This document shows positions 9,862 through 18,674 of a DNA stretch of 64,000 bases, piece after piece; the first letter of the stretch is position 1; each line of letters opens with the position of its first letter. The notes under the pieces were generated by a model. The model was not told the origin of the DNA, did not search any database, and saw only the letters and a program-made list of their open reading frames with translations. The position numbers and the translations under genes are program-made. This DNA is from CALDTK01 sp965213735 (GTDB taxonomy: Bacteria > Bacteroidota > Bacteroidia > Chitinophagales > Saprospiraceae). The stretch covers positions 1,240,001 to 1,304,000 of the forward strand of contig CBDCAB010000005.1 of the NCBI GenBank assembly GCA_965213735.1, in the 5' to 3' direction.

Positions 9862-10794
9862 CTAGCGCATGGCAAGTTCTTTGGGTATACACTTGATACC
9901 CTGAAGATTAAGGCTCTTGCTAAGCGCCTCGGCATCTTCCATGTCGGTAAATCGACCCACATAGATACGGTAAACAGACTTGTCGTCTACCACGTCGAAC
10001 TCGATTAACACCGGATTTTCTGTATAAGCACGCAAATGGTCGGCTGCACGCACTGCATTACCCTGGCTTGAAAATGCGCCCGCTTGCAGACTAAACATCC
10101 GTGCGCGGCTTAGACTCATTTCGGGAACCTCGCTGTGTTCGGTTTTGGCGAAAGCCTTACCGCCTTCCAAACTCTCCTCTGCAGCAGTATCATCAACATG
10201 GCTCAGGCTAAGCTCAGGCAATTGCAAAGCACCCTGCACCAGCTGAAGGTGCTGCGGCGCCCGACGCTCGAGAGCAGCTACAGGTGCGGTGTAATCCTCC
10301 TGCTCAGCGTAGGCATTCGACATGCGCGCAAAGGGCTCCGACCAATCATCCCCGGCAGCTTCACCACCAAGTACCTGACGGTTGTGTGGAAGATTATGCT
10401 GCTCGAGCTGCGAGAATAATTCGGCTGCGCCAATGCCTTCGGTAATACGCCCTAATTGCTGGCCATCGCTGGCAAAAAAGATCAGGGTTGGCAGCGTCTG
10501 CACGTCGTACTGCTGCTTGAGTGCAAAACCATCGAAATCATCGATGTCGATCTTGATACTCACATAGTGCTCACGCAGGTAAGCGAGCACCTGAGGGTCG
10601 GCAAAGGTGGTCTCATCCATCCAGCGACAGGGCATGCACCACGTGGCGGTAAAATCAACGAGCAGCACCTTACCCTCCCGGGCAGCCTTGGCCTTGGCGG
10701 TGGTAAAACTAATGGTGGGTGCGGCGTGTAAAGTCGCACAAGACACGAGCACGGCCAGCACGGCCGCCACGTGGCGGTGAAGTGAAAAGTTCAT
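9862..10794 (-). CDS. Exported thioredoxin-fold protein with C-terminal SPOR domain
   Basis: 310 residues. A signal peptide (residues 1-25) is followed by a thioredoxin domain with the redox pair C53/C56 in TWCMPCRW and a TLPT cis-proline loop. A linker precedes a C-terminal SPOR domain (about 230-305, FSLQAGAFSSQGNA to VYRIYVGRF). SPOR domains bind denuded peptidoglycan at division sites. The combination suggests a periplasmic thiol-disulfide protein tethered to the wall. Transcribed away from fabH, with a shared 154-base divergent promoter region. Confidence 0.87.
   Translation of the reverse strand: MNFSLHRHVAAVLAVLVSCATLHAAPTISFTTAKAKAAREGKVLLVDFTATWCMPCRWMDETTFADPQVLAYLREHYVSIKIDIDDFDGFALKQQYDVQTLPTLIFFASDGQQLGRITEGIGAAELFSQLEQHNLPHNRQVLGGEAAGDDWSEPFARMSNAYAEQEDYTAPVAALERRAPQHLQLVQGALQLPELSLSHVDDTAAEESLEGGKAFAKTEHSEVPEMSLSRARMFSLQAGAFSSQGNAVRAADHLRAYTENPVLIEFDVVDDKSVYRIYVGRFTDMEDAEALSKSLNLQGIKCIPKELAMR
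10142..10155 (-). repeat. Iterated 14-mer, exact copy
   Basis: GCTTTCGCCAAAAC on the minus strand, in the linker of the thioredoxin-SPOR protein, read as AFAKT. Confidence 0.9.
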
Positions 10795-10948
10795 GTTGTA
10801 AGTTTTGGTACTGGGGTGTACGAGACCTACAATCTGGGTGTTGTGGCGCGGAAGGTAACGGCAACACTCAATTACGGAACGGTCGGCAGGGTATAGGTCA
10901 CTCCACTTCGGCGTTTACCTTCGCCGCCCCGTATCAAACCCTTGCACC

Positions 10949-11932
10949 ATGAAAAGAGCTGTAATTACCGGAGTGGCCGGCCACCTACCTGACTACGTGC
11001 TTAGCAATAAGGAGCTCGAAAGCATGGTCGATACCAACGACCAGTGGATTCGTGAGCGAACCGGCATTGTCGAGCGGCGCATCCAAAAAGGAGAAGGTCT
11101 GGCCACCAGCGATATGATCGTGCCAGCAATCCACCAACTGCTCGAGCGCACTGGTACAGCACCCGAAGAAGTAGACCTGCTAATCTGCTGCACGGTAACA
11201 GCCGACTACAAGTTTCCAGATACTGGTACTATCTCTTGCCATAAAGCAGGCCTTACTAACGCGTTTGGGTACGACATCAGCGCAGCCTGTTCTGGCTTCC
11301 TGTTCGGACTGCACGCTGGGGCGCAATACATTCAGGCTGGCACCTACAAGAAGGTCATTGTGGCCGGTGCCGACAAGATGTCGAGCATCCTCGACTACAC
11401 CGACCGCACATCGTGCATTCTCTTTGGTGATGGCGCCGGGGTAGTGATGCTCGAGCCAACTGAAGAAGCCTTTGGCATCCATGAAGCCTGCATGTTTGCA
11501 GACGGTTCAGGTGCTGCCGAGTTGATACTTGAGGCGGGTGGCGCGAAGAATCCTACTTCGCACGAAACGATTGATCAGGGCAAGCACTACCTGCGTCAGA
11601 ACGGTCGCGTGGTGTTCAAGCATGCGGTAAAAGGTATGGCCGGCGCCGTAGCTCAACTCCTAGAAAAGAGCGACCGAACCGCGGAGGATATCGCTTGGCT
11701 GGTGCCCCACCAGGCCAATGTGCGCATCATCGAGTCGGTGATCAAGCAGTTAGATTTTCCCATCGAGCGGGTGATGCTTACCATCGAAAAATATGGCAAC
11801 ACAACCGCCGCAACCATACCACTGTGTCTACGGGATTATGAGTCGCAAATCAACAAAGGCGACGAACTGATCTTGACGGCTTTTGGCGGCGGATACACCT
11901 GGGGTGCTATACGGCTCATTTGGGGCTATTAG
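10949..11932 (+). CDS. fabH: Beta-ketoacyl-ACP synthase III
   Basis: 327 residues, the usual length. FabH condenses an acyl-CoA primer with malonyl-ACP to start fatty-acid synthesis in the cytoplasm. The triad is visible: C114 in SAACSGF, His in WLVPHQANVR and Asn in EKYGNTTAA. The C-terminal GGGYTWGA loop is typical. It heads the lipid-synthesis cluster fabH-efp-accB-accC, a conserved order in Bacteroidota. The ATG at 10949 is the natural start and follows a divergent intergenic region. Confidence 0.97.
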   Translation: MKRAVITGVAGHLPDYVLSNKELESMVDTNDQWIRERTGIVERRIQKGEGLATSDMIVPAIHQLLERTGTAPEEVDLLICCTVTADYKFPDTGTISCHKAGLTNAFGYDISAACSGFLFGLHAGAQYIQAGTYKKVIVAGADKMSSILDYTDRTSCILFGDGAGVVMLEPTEEAFGIHEACMFADGSGAAELILEAGGAKNPTSHETIDQGKHYLRQNGRVVFKHAVKGMAGAVAQLLEKSDRTAEDIAWLVPHQANVRIIESVIKQLDFPIERVMLTIEKYGNTTAATIPLCLRDYESQINKGDELILTAFGGGYTWGAIRLIWGY

Positions 11933-11990
11933 CGCGCTAACTGCACATGACACTTCCCGCCTTACTTTCGCCGGCAAATTGGACCACCCT

Positions 11991-12557
11991 ATGGCTAGCA
12001 CCTCCGACATCAAAAATGGCTTGTGCATCGTGTACAACAACGATATCTGTCAGGTCGTGGAGTTTCAACACGTCAAGCCAGGTAAAGGAGCTGCCTTTGT
12101 GCGCACCAAGCTCAAAAGCCTCACCACCGGCCGCGTACTCGACAATACCTTCCCCTCCGGGTCTAAGATTGAGGAGGTCCGCGTGGAGCGTCGCAAGTAC
12201 CAGTTCTTGTACAGCGACGACATGGGCTTTCACTTCATGAATACGGAGACCTACAATCAGATTGCCCTTTCTGCTGAACTCATTGAGAATCCCGGCTTCT
12301 TAGAGGAAGGGATGATCGTGGATGTGCTTTTCGATGCCAACAACGAAACTCCTCTTACGCTCGACCTGCCTACGCACGTCGAATTAGAAGTGACTTACAC
12401 CGAGCCTGGCATCAAGGGAGATACTGCCAATAATAGTCTCAAACCTGCTACCGTCACCTCTGGTGCTGAGGTGCGGGTACCGCTTTTCGTCAACCAAGGC
12501 GACGTGATAAAGATCGATACCCGAACCGGCGCCTACATCGAGCGCGTTAAGAAGTAG
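11991..12557 (+). CDS. efp: Translation elongation factor P
   Basis: 188 residues, standard length. EF-P binds the ribosome near the peptidyl-tRNA and relieves stalling at proline runs. Domain I has the KPGKG loop, with K32 at the usual modification position; two OB-like domains follow, ending in IKIDTRTGAYIERVKK. The ATG at 11991 is chosen because it gives the canonical N-terminus; the open frame reaches back into fabH but that part overlaps the upstream gene. It starts 58 bases after fabH and is followed after 20 bases by accB. Confidence 0.97.
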   Translation: MASTSDIKNGLCIVYNNDICQVVEFQHVKPGKGAAFVRTKLKSLTTGRVLDNTFPSGSKIEEVRVERRKYQFLYSDDMGFHFMNTETYNQIALSAELIENPGFLEEGMIVDVLFDANNETPLTLDLPTHVELEVTYTEPGIKGDTANNSLKPATVTSGAEVRVPLFVNQGDVIKIDTRTGAYIERVKK

Positions 12558-12577
12558 CCTACCTCAACCCCCGCCGT

Positions 12578-13081
12578 ATGACCATGTCAATTAAGGAGCT
12601 TCAAGAGCTTCTAAAGCTTATTAAGCGAAACAATCTCGTGGAATTTTCCATGAAAGATGGCGATTTTGAAATAGCCATAAAATCAGAGGGTGACAAGAGT
12701 GGAGTCTCACCCCAGCAACTTCAGCAGATGATGCCGATGGCTGCTCCAACTTATATCCAACAACCTGCTGCGGCACCCGCGCCCGCGCCAGCTCCTAAAG
12801 CAGAAGCCGCCTCCGAGCCAGCAGCAACAGACGATAGCAAGCTGACTCCCATCAAGAGTCCAATGGTGGGCACCTTCTACCGATCAAGCTCACCTGACAA
12901 ACCTCCTTTTGCTAAAGTTGGCGATTCTATTAGCTCTGGCGATGTGGTTTGCATTGTCGAAGCCATGAAACTCTTTAATGAAATCGAGGCAGAAGTGAGC
13001 GGCAAAATCGTCAAGGTTCTCGTTGAAGATGCCCAACCTGTAGAGTACGACCAAGTGCTTTTCATGGTTGAGCCAGGATAG
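12578..13081 (+). CDS. accB: Biotin carboxyl carrier protein of acetyl-CoA carboxylase
   Basis: 167 residues. It carries the biotin that AccC carboxylates and the carboxyltransferase then uses to make malonyl-CoA. The N-terminal AccB domain is followed by an Ala/Pro-rich flexible linker (about 63-85), then the biotinyl domain with K131 in the VEAMKLF motif. An ATG two codons downstream (12584) is an alternative start. Followed after 44 bases by accC. Confidence 0.97.
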   Translation: MTMSIKELQELLKLIKRNNLVEFSMKDGDFEIAIKSEGDKSGVSPQQLQQMMPMAAPTYIQQPAAAPAPAPAPKAEAASEPAATDDSKLTPIKSPMVGTFYRSSSPDKPPFAKVGDSISSGDVVCIVEAMKLFNEIEAEVSGKIVKVLVEDAQPVEYDQVLFMVEPG

Positions 13082-13125
13082 CAAGGTGTAGCACCGCTCA
13101 CCTGCTCGCGTTCAAAACTCAATAT

Positions 13126-14481
13126 ATGTTTAAGAAAATCCTGATCGCCAATCGTGGCGAAATAGCGCTTCGCATCATTCGCACATGCAAAGAGATGGGA
13201 ATCTCTACAGTCGCTATTTACTCCACTGCCGACCGCGATAGCCTCCACGTCAGGTTTGCAGACGAAGCCGTGTGTATAGGTCCACCCGCCAGCTCGGAAA
13301 GCTACCTTAGCATTCCAAAGATTATGGCAGCGGCCGAGATTACCAATGCCGATGCTATTCATCCAGGCTATGGTTTTCTCGCTGAGAATGCTGACTTCGC
13401 CGATGTCTGCACCCAGTACGACATCAAATTCATTGGCCCTACCAGCGAGATGATTAGGCAGATGGGCGATAAAATCACCGCAAAAGAGACAATGATTAAG
13501 GCCGGTGTACCCACTGTGCCAGGCTCAGATGGCTTGCTCGAGGACCTCAAAACTGGGCTTGCGGTGGCGCAAGAGGTAGGCTATCCCATCATTCTCAAGG
13601 CTACAGCTGGCGGTGGCGGTAAAGGCATGCGAATCGTCAACAAGCCCGAGGAGTTTGAGGAAGCCTGGCAGCGTGCTAGCCAAGAAGCTCAAGCTGCGTT
13701 TGGTAATGGCGGCATGTATATTGAAAAATTCGTTGAGGAGCCACGCCACGTGGAGTTCCAAATAGCCGGCGATCAGTTTGGGAATGTTGTGCACCTCTCT
13801 GAGCGCGATTGTTCTATCCAGCGGCGCCACCAAAAGCTCGTCGAGGAAGCTCCAAGTCCTTTCCTCGACGAGGATTTGCGCAAACGTATGGGAGAGGCTG
13901 CCATTAAAGCCGGGCAATCTATTAATTATGAAGGTGTCGGAACCGTCGAATTTCTCGTAGATAAGCACCGCGACTTCTTTTTTATGGAAATGAACACCCG
14001 CATCCAGGTGGAGCATCCCGTAACTGAAGAAGTCATTGATCATGATTTGATTAAAGAGCAAATAAAAATTGCTGCCGGAGAGAAGATATCAGGCCATAAT
14101 TATGTGCCTATGGCCTGGGCGATGGAGTGCCGTATTAATGCCGAAGATCCTTTTAATGGTTTTCGTCCGAGTCCAGGCACTATCACGAGCTTCCATTCAC
14201 CAAAAGGACATGGGGTGCGTGTTGATACTCACGTTTACGCTGGCTACACGGTGCCTCCGTACTATGATTCCATGATCGCTAAACTTATTTGTCGAGCTGC
14301 AACACGTGAAGATTGTATCAAGAAGATGCAGCGTGCACTCGATGAGTTTATTGTTGAAGGTATTAAGACTACCGTACCGTTTCACCAGCGCCTCATGCGC
14401 GATCCAGCATTTCGGGCCGGTAACTTTACGACGAAGTTTCTGGACACGTTCGACCTGAGCGAAGAGGGTCCGGAGGCCTAA
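13126..14481 (+). CDS. accC: Biotin carboxylase subunit of acetyl-CoA carboxylase
   Basis: 451 residues, standard length. It uses ATP and bicarbonate to carboxylate biotin on AccB. ATP-grasp features include the glycine-rich KATAGGGGKGMR loop, HLSERDCSIQRRHQK, and the catalytic MEMNTRIQVEHPVTE block. Its TAA stop shares its last base with the ATG of tsaE, so the two genes are translationally coupled. Confidence 0.98.
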   Translation: MFKKILIANRGEIALRIIRTCKEMGISTVAIYSTADRDSLHVRFADEAVCIGPPASSESYLSIPKIMAAAEITNADAIHPGYGFLAENADFADVCTQYDIKFIGPTSEMIRQMGDKITAKETMIKAGVPTVPGSDGLLEDLKTGLAVAQEVGYPIILKATAGGGGKGMRIVNKPEEFEEAWQRASQEAQAAFGNGGMYIEKFVEEPRHVEFQIAGDQFGNVVHLSERDCSIQRRHQKLVEEAPSPFLDEDLRKRMGEAAIKAGQSINYEGVGTVEFLVDKHRDFFFMEMNTRIQVEHPVTEEVIDHDLIKEQIKIAAGEKISGHNYVPMAWAMECRINAEDPFNGFRPSPGTITSFHSPKGHGVRVDTHVYAGYTVPPYYDSMIAKLICRAATREDCIKKMQRALDEFIVEGIKTTVPFHQRLMRDPAFRAGNFTTKFLDTFDLSEEGPEA

Positions 14482-14888
14482 TGCACGTTGCTACTGCGCA
14501 GGATTGGCCGTTGGCGTGGGCTTGGCTTTCGCCAAAACTTGCTGGTCGTCATGTCCTTGCTCTCGTCGGGGATTTGGGGGCAGGCAAGACTACTTTTGTC
14601 AAAACCATTGCTGCTCAACTAGGAAGTACGGCGGAGGTGACGAGTCCTACTTTTTCGATTGTGCAGGAATATCCTACGCCTGAAGGTCCACTTTTTCATT
14701 TCGATTTATACCGACTCGACAGTATTGAAGAAGTGCTCGATCTAGATTTTGAAGCTTATCTCGATCAAGCTAGGTTTTGCGTAGTGGAGTGGCCAGCAGT
14801 AGCAGCGCCTCTACTGCCAGAGAGCCTTGCGTGTTGGGCACAGATACAGTTGTCGTCTACACATGGACGCGAATTGCTACTTTTGTAA
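14481..14888 (+). CDS. tsaE: tRNA threonylcarbamoyladenosine biosynthesis ATPase TsaE
   Basis: 135 residues. TsaE is the P-loop ATPase that works with TsaB and TsaD to form t6A37 on ANN-decoding tRNAs. Walker A is GDLGAGKTT (residues 30-38), followed by the family signature TSPTFSIVQEY and FHFDLYRLD, and a VVEWP motif. It overlaps accC by one base, so it is expressed from the lipid operon. Confidence 0.95.
   Translation: MHVATAQDWPLAWAWLSPKLAGRHVLALVGDLGAGKTTFVKTIAAQLGSTAEVTSPTFSIVQEYPTPEGPLFHFDLYRLDSIEEVLDLDFEAYLDQARFCVVEWPAVAAPLLPESLACWAQIQLSSTHGRELLLL
14525..14538 (+). repeat. Iterated 14-mer, exact copy
   Basis: GCTTTCGCCAAAAC in tsaE, in a different frame from the thiolase copy (read as LSPK). 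Confidence 0.9.
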
Positions 14889-14996
14889 GGCCCGGCTGTA
14901 GGTGGCTCAACTGAAACCCCACTTGCTCACCAGGCGTTTGTGCTTATACCCTTTGCCCGGTGCGCGTGTTGCGCAGCGGGATATGCCCTGCTGTCG

Positions 14997-16223
14997 ATGA
15001 GCGACCCAAAACGCCGTGTACCCATATCGCCGGATTTACTGTCGGAGATAGCTACGCAGCCGGAGATGCTGGCTGTGGAGCGGCGCATGGGGAAGCTCAA
15101 TATTGGTGTACCCCGTGAAGTCACACTCCACGAAAACCGCGTAGCACTCGTGCCCAGCAGTGTGCGTACCCTCGTTGCGCATGGCCACCGCGTGGTGGTG
15201 GAGAGCGACGCTGGGCTACGTTCGCAATTCAGCGACCACGACTACTCTGAGGGTGGGGCCGAGATCGTGCACAGCCCAGAGCAGGTGTATAAGTCGGGCG
15301 TCATCATCAAAGTCGCTCCTCCTACGCTCGAAGAGCTCGACATGATGCGGCCTAACCAGGTGCTCATCTCTCCGCTGCAACTTCCACTGCTTACTAGTGA
15401 GTACATGCTGCGCCTCAAGAGCAAGCGTGTCATTGCACTCGCCATGGAATATATCCAAGACGAAAGTGGCAGCTATCCCATCGTGCGCACCATGAGCGAA
15501 CTCGCTGGAATGAGCGCTATTCTCATTGCCTCCGAATTACTGAGTAGCGCCCGCGGCGGCAAAGGCGTACTGCTAGGTGGCATTAGTGGGGTGCCTCCCG
15601 CTCGGGTTGTTATTCTTGGGGCTGGTGTAGTTGCCGAAAATGCCGTCCGCGCCGCCCTGGGCCTCGGGGCTGAGGTACGTGTATTTGATGACAACATCTA
15701 CAAACTCAAGCGTCTTCGCAACGAGGTGGGTCAATCCATTTATACGAGCGTCATCAATCCTGTCTATCTGGAAGACGAGCTGCGCACCGCCGATGTCGTC
15801 ATTGGTGCCATCCACTCCGAAAATGGCCGTACTCCCATGGTGGTGAGCGAAGAAATGGTCGAGAAGATGGCGGCTGGCTCTGTAATTATAGATATTTCTA
15901 TTGATCAGGGTGGCTGCTTCGCGACTTCTGAAGTCACCACACTAAACAAGCCGACATTCAAGAAGTACGATGTAATTCATTACTGCGTACCCAACGTTGC
16001 CTCGAGAGTATCGCGTACAGCAAGTGTTGCGGTAAGTAATATTCTTACTCCTTTGCTGCTCCGAGCGGGCTCTACCGGCAGTATTGAGCATGTTTTGTTT
16101 AGCGATATGGGACTACGCCACGGTGTGTACACCTACAAAGGCTGCCTCACTAATGCTTACCTGAGCCAGCGCTTCGGGCAGAAGTACACCGACCTTAGCT
16201 TATTGATTACCAGTGATATGTGA
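14997..16223 (+). CDS. ald: Alanine dehydrogenase
   Basis: 408 residues from the ATG at 14997 (MSDPKRRVP); a longer frame from 14940 adds a cysteine-rich stretch unlike the family. The enzyme interconverts L-alanine and pyruvate with NAD. Family features are IGVPREVTLHENRVAL, the PPTLEELDMM and ALAMEYIQD segments, and the dinucleotide-binding VVILGAGVVAENAV loop. The N-terminal extension before the catalytic domain is typical of Bacteroidota members. Related pyridine-nucleotide transhydrogenase alpha subunits are an alternative but would continue into membrane helices. Confidence 0.9.
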   Translation: MSDPKRRVPISPDLLSEIATQPEMLAVERRMGKLNIGVPREVTLHENRVALVPSSVRTLVAHGHRVVVESDAGLRSQFSDHDYSEGGAEIVHSPEQVYKSGVIIKVAPPTLEELDMMRPNQVLISPLQLPLLTSEYMLRLKSKRVIALAMEYIQDESGSYPIVRTMSELAGMSAILIASELLSSARGGKGVLLGGISGVPPARVVILGAGVVAENAVRAALGLGAEVRVFDDNIYKLKRLRNEVGQSIYTSVINPVYLEDELRTADVVIGAIHSENGRTPMVVSEEMVEKMAAGSVIIDISIDQGGCFATSEVTTLNKPTFKKYDVIHYCVPNVASRVSRTASVAVSNILTPLLLRAGSTGSIEHVLFSDMGLRHGVYTYKGCLTNAYLSQRFGQKYTDLSLLITSDM

Positions 16224-16304
16224 GGGTGAGCTTTGGGAGGATTGTAGTCTAGCCTGCAGCCTCCCACTTTCCAGCTCCCACTTCTCCCTATTACTTTTCC
16301 GGCC

Positions 16305-16380
16305 GACGTCGTCCTACCGCGCATTAAGAGTTTCGGCAGGCAAATAATTTTCTACCGGTATAGCTCGGTAGAACGACGTC
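16305..16380. repeat. 15-base inverted repeat between convergent genes
   Basis: GACGTCGTCCTACCG at 16305-16319 pairs, with one mismatch, with CGGTAGAACGACGTC at 16366-16380, leaving a 46-base AT-rich interior. It sits between convergent ald and a glucosaminidase gene. It could be a bidirectional terminator or a small mobile element. Confidence 0.6.
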
Positions 16381-16390
16381 TGCTCTTACG

Positions 16391-16490
16391 TCCGGCGCAG
16401 CAGTCCAGCTTCCAGCAGCGCAGCGATCCGACCTCCAGCAGCGCAGCGTTCTAGCCTCCAGCCTCCAGCCTCCAGCCTCCAGCCTCCCTC
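16391..16490 (-). repeat. Dispersed GATCGCT/GGAGGCT repeat family
   Basis: Read on the minus strand, this has five tandem GGAGGCT heptads followed by degenerate GATCGCT-GCTGCTGGAGG units. The same words, in the opposite orientation, build the tandem array at 23578-23700. Confidence 0.7.
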
Positions 16491-16496
16491 TCCCAC

Positions 16497-17168
16497 CTAC
16501 TCATCATACCCATACAACTCATAGCGCTGTATAAGACTAATGAGCTTATCGGCATAGGCCGGATCAGTTGCATAGCCAGCTTTGCTAAGTCCCTTGGCCC
16601 AACTCCGATAGTCGTTTTGGCGGAAGCTGAACAATGATGCATAGCGACTGCCCTGCTGCAAGAACTCACTGTGCGCCCGATAACTCTCACGCGGATGGGC
16701 ATAGCTGCGGAAGAAATCTTTATGGTGATCGTCATCAAAATTACGGCAGTGCCCAGCGGTACAGGACTTAGAAAAACACTTCATCCCGAAATGATTATTA
16801 GTTGCCGTAGCTAGCCTACTCGTGCCCGCCACACTTTCGAGCAAGCCCTGCGCCAGCGTAATACTTGCCGGAATGCCGGAGCGCTCCATCTCCTCCACGG
16901 CAATCGGGGCATAGGTGCGGATGTACGCTTTACGCAAGTCAGCTACCTCAGCAGCAGTTAATGTGGAGCGATGCTCAAAACTGGCCAACTGCGCTTTGGC
17001 AGGAGTTGCGTCTACACGGCTCGTTGCCTCAGCAAACCGCTCCTGCCCGAGCCGAAGATGGACGCCATGCTTGTACACAAAAGCCGCGACCAGCACCAGC
17101 ACCACGTACCGAAACTTGAACCAGCGCGATGGAGACGGTGACTTCTTTTTCCTGCGTCGTTTGGCCAT
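16497..17168 (-). CDS. Membrane-anchored glucosaminidase-domain protein
   Basis: 223 residues. A basic N-terminus and one hydrophobic segment (about 18-35) suggest a signal anchor. The rest is a glucosaminidase domain (SITLAQGLLESVAGTSRLA, with the likely catalytic glutamate, NNHFGMKCF, and a C-terminal WAKGLSKAGYATDPAYADKL). It would cut peptidoglycan glycan strands. The next gene upstream is a paralogue that adds LysM domains; the two are 81 bases apart on the same strand. Confidence 0.88.
   Translation of the reverse strand: MAKRRRKKKSPSPSRWFKFRYVVLVLVAAFVYKHGVHLRLGQERFAEATSRVDATPAKAQLASFEHRSTLTAAEVADLRKAYIRTYAPIAVEEMERSGIPASITLAQGLLESVAGTSRLATATNNHFGMKCFSKSCTAGHCRNFDDDHHKDFFRSYAHPRESYRAHSEFLQQGSRYASLFSFRQNDYRSWAKGLSKAGYATDPAYADKLISLIQRYELYGYDE
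16614..16627 (-). repeat. Iterated 14-mer, one mismatch
   Basis: GCTTCCGCCAAAAC on the minus strand, read as FRQN in the glucosaminidase, a third reading frame. Confidence 0.7.
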
Positions 17169-17249
17169 AGCTAGCGGTTGTGGAGCCCAAATATAAACAA
17201 ACTGTTGGATAAACCTACTGGTATTCTGGTATGCCAGCAGCGTCTCCTA

Positions 17250-18569
17250 TTACTTTGTCCGCAGTCTCTGGCCGACGTGAATAGTCGCTGAACTTAGCTG
17301 GTTGAGTTGGCGCAACCGATCTACTGAAACGCCGGTGCGACGGCTAATGCTGTAGAGCGTGTCGCCAGCCCCGACGGTGATATGGCTCGGCGTGTCAGCT
17401 ACTTCAGTGGAGGCTTTGGCAGCGACAGTGCGACGATGAGCTGGCGCGACTGCGACTTTGTCGTCAGGTAGCGCAGTAGCAGCTACGGCCGCCCGACTTC
17501 GACTCCGCTGAGTTTGCACCTTTACCTGATCGCTTTTTTTCCGGCGTCCACGCAACACGAGATCTTCACCTGTTCGGGGCTGAGTGCCGGGCGACATCCG
17601 GTTGCGTGAGTAAAGTGCCTCTGTCTTGAGCGCATAGTGATCGGCGATCGACTGCATCGTTTCGCGCTCGCGCACACGGTGTGTTTTGCTTCGCCCTCGG
17701 AAGGCTTTGCGCTTGGGTTGGAGATACACTCGCATGCCTGCTGGCACCTGCGAGGCTGCATTGGCGATAGACTCGTTGTAGTCTACCAAATCAGCGGAGT
17801 AGCGACGTGTGCGGCGGGCAATGTCGCCGAGGGTTTCTCCCGGGAGAGGATAGGTGTAGTCGACGTCATTGATGTTATGAACAATGGCTTTAGCCTCGAC
17901 GGCAGGCTTGGCTTTTGTGGCAGCAAGTAGTGGTTCGGCAGCTCCGGTGAGTGCAGGACGCGCGGCAGATATAGTGGTGTTTTCAGCTGGCACGCGCGAA
18001 TTGGCGGGTGGTACAGGAGCTGTGTTGCCCACCAGGAGGCCGACATTGCCTGTATCGTATTTGTGCAGCTCGTAGGTCTCGATAATTCCGATGAGCTTGG
18101 TGGCGTAAGTTTTGGAGGTGGCATAGCCTGCCTTCTTGAGTCCTCGTGCCCAGGCTTTGTAGTCGCCAGCATCTAGGCTAAACAGGCTAGCGTAGCGTGG
18201 GGCGCTGGTAAGAAATAGGCTGTGGTCGGCGTAGCTCTGAGCAGGGTGGTCGTAACTGCGAAAGCAGCTTTCGATGAGTTTTCCGTGCTTGTTGCGGTCG
18301 TCGTCCTTGCGGTACATCTTCTTGCCCGTCCAGTCGCGATGACATTTGATTCCAAAATGGTTGTTGGCTTGCGTTGCGAGCGTACTCGATCCGGCTCCGG
18401 ATTCTAGCAGACCTTGAGCGATGGTAATGGAAGCGGGGATGCCTACACTATGCATTTCTTGTACGGCGAGTGGCGCGTAGGTGTCAATGTAGGCCAGATA
18501 GCGAGCAGAAGGCTGGGCTATCGCTACGGCACAGAGTGCAGCCGCGAGGCAGGTCAGGGTAGTTTTCAT
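17250..18569 (-). CDS. Secreted glucosaminidase with LysM domains
   Basis: 439 residues. Signal peptide 1-19 is followed by a glucosaminidase domain (about 25-165) with ITIAQGLLESGAGSSTLA and NNHFGIKCH. Downstream come a LysM-like segment (YTYPLPGETLGDIARRT), a second (HRVRERETMQSIADHY), and a clear C-terminal LysM (ITVGAGDTLYSISRRTGVSVDRLRQLNQL). The LysM parts bind peptidoglycan and position the hydrolase. It is a paralogue of the shorter neighbour downstream. Confidence 0.92.
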   Translation of the reverse strand: MKTTLTCLAAALCAVAIAQPSARYLAYIDTYAPLAVQEMHSVGIPASITIAQGLLESGAGSSTLATQANNHFGIKCHRDWTGKKMYRKDDDRNKHGKLIESCFRSYDHPAQSYADHSLFLTSAPRYASLFSLDAGDYKAWARGLKKAGYATSKTYATKLIGIIETYELHKYDTGNVGLLVGNTAPVPPANSRVPAENTTISAARPALTGAAEPLLAATKAKPAVEAKAIVHNINDVDYTYPLPGETLGDIARRTRRYSADLVDYNESIANAASQVPAGMRVYLQPKRKAFRGRSKTHRVRERETMQSIADHYALKTEALYSRNRMSPGTQPRTGEDLVLRGRRKKSDQVKVQTQRSRSRAAVAATALPDDKVAVAPAHRRTVAAKASTEVADTPSHITVGAGDTLYSISRRTGVSVDRLRQLNQLSSATIHVGQRLRTK

Positions 18570-18674
18570 GTTTGTTCAGTAACGGTGTAAGCTGGCGGGC
18601 ATTACCTACATCTCGGTATGGTAACGCTCTCTTATGCCTACGGGAGTGGAGGCCGCTGTGTTACTGCCGTATCC

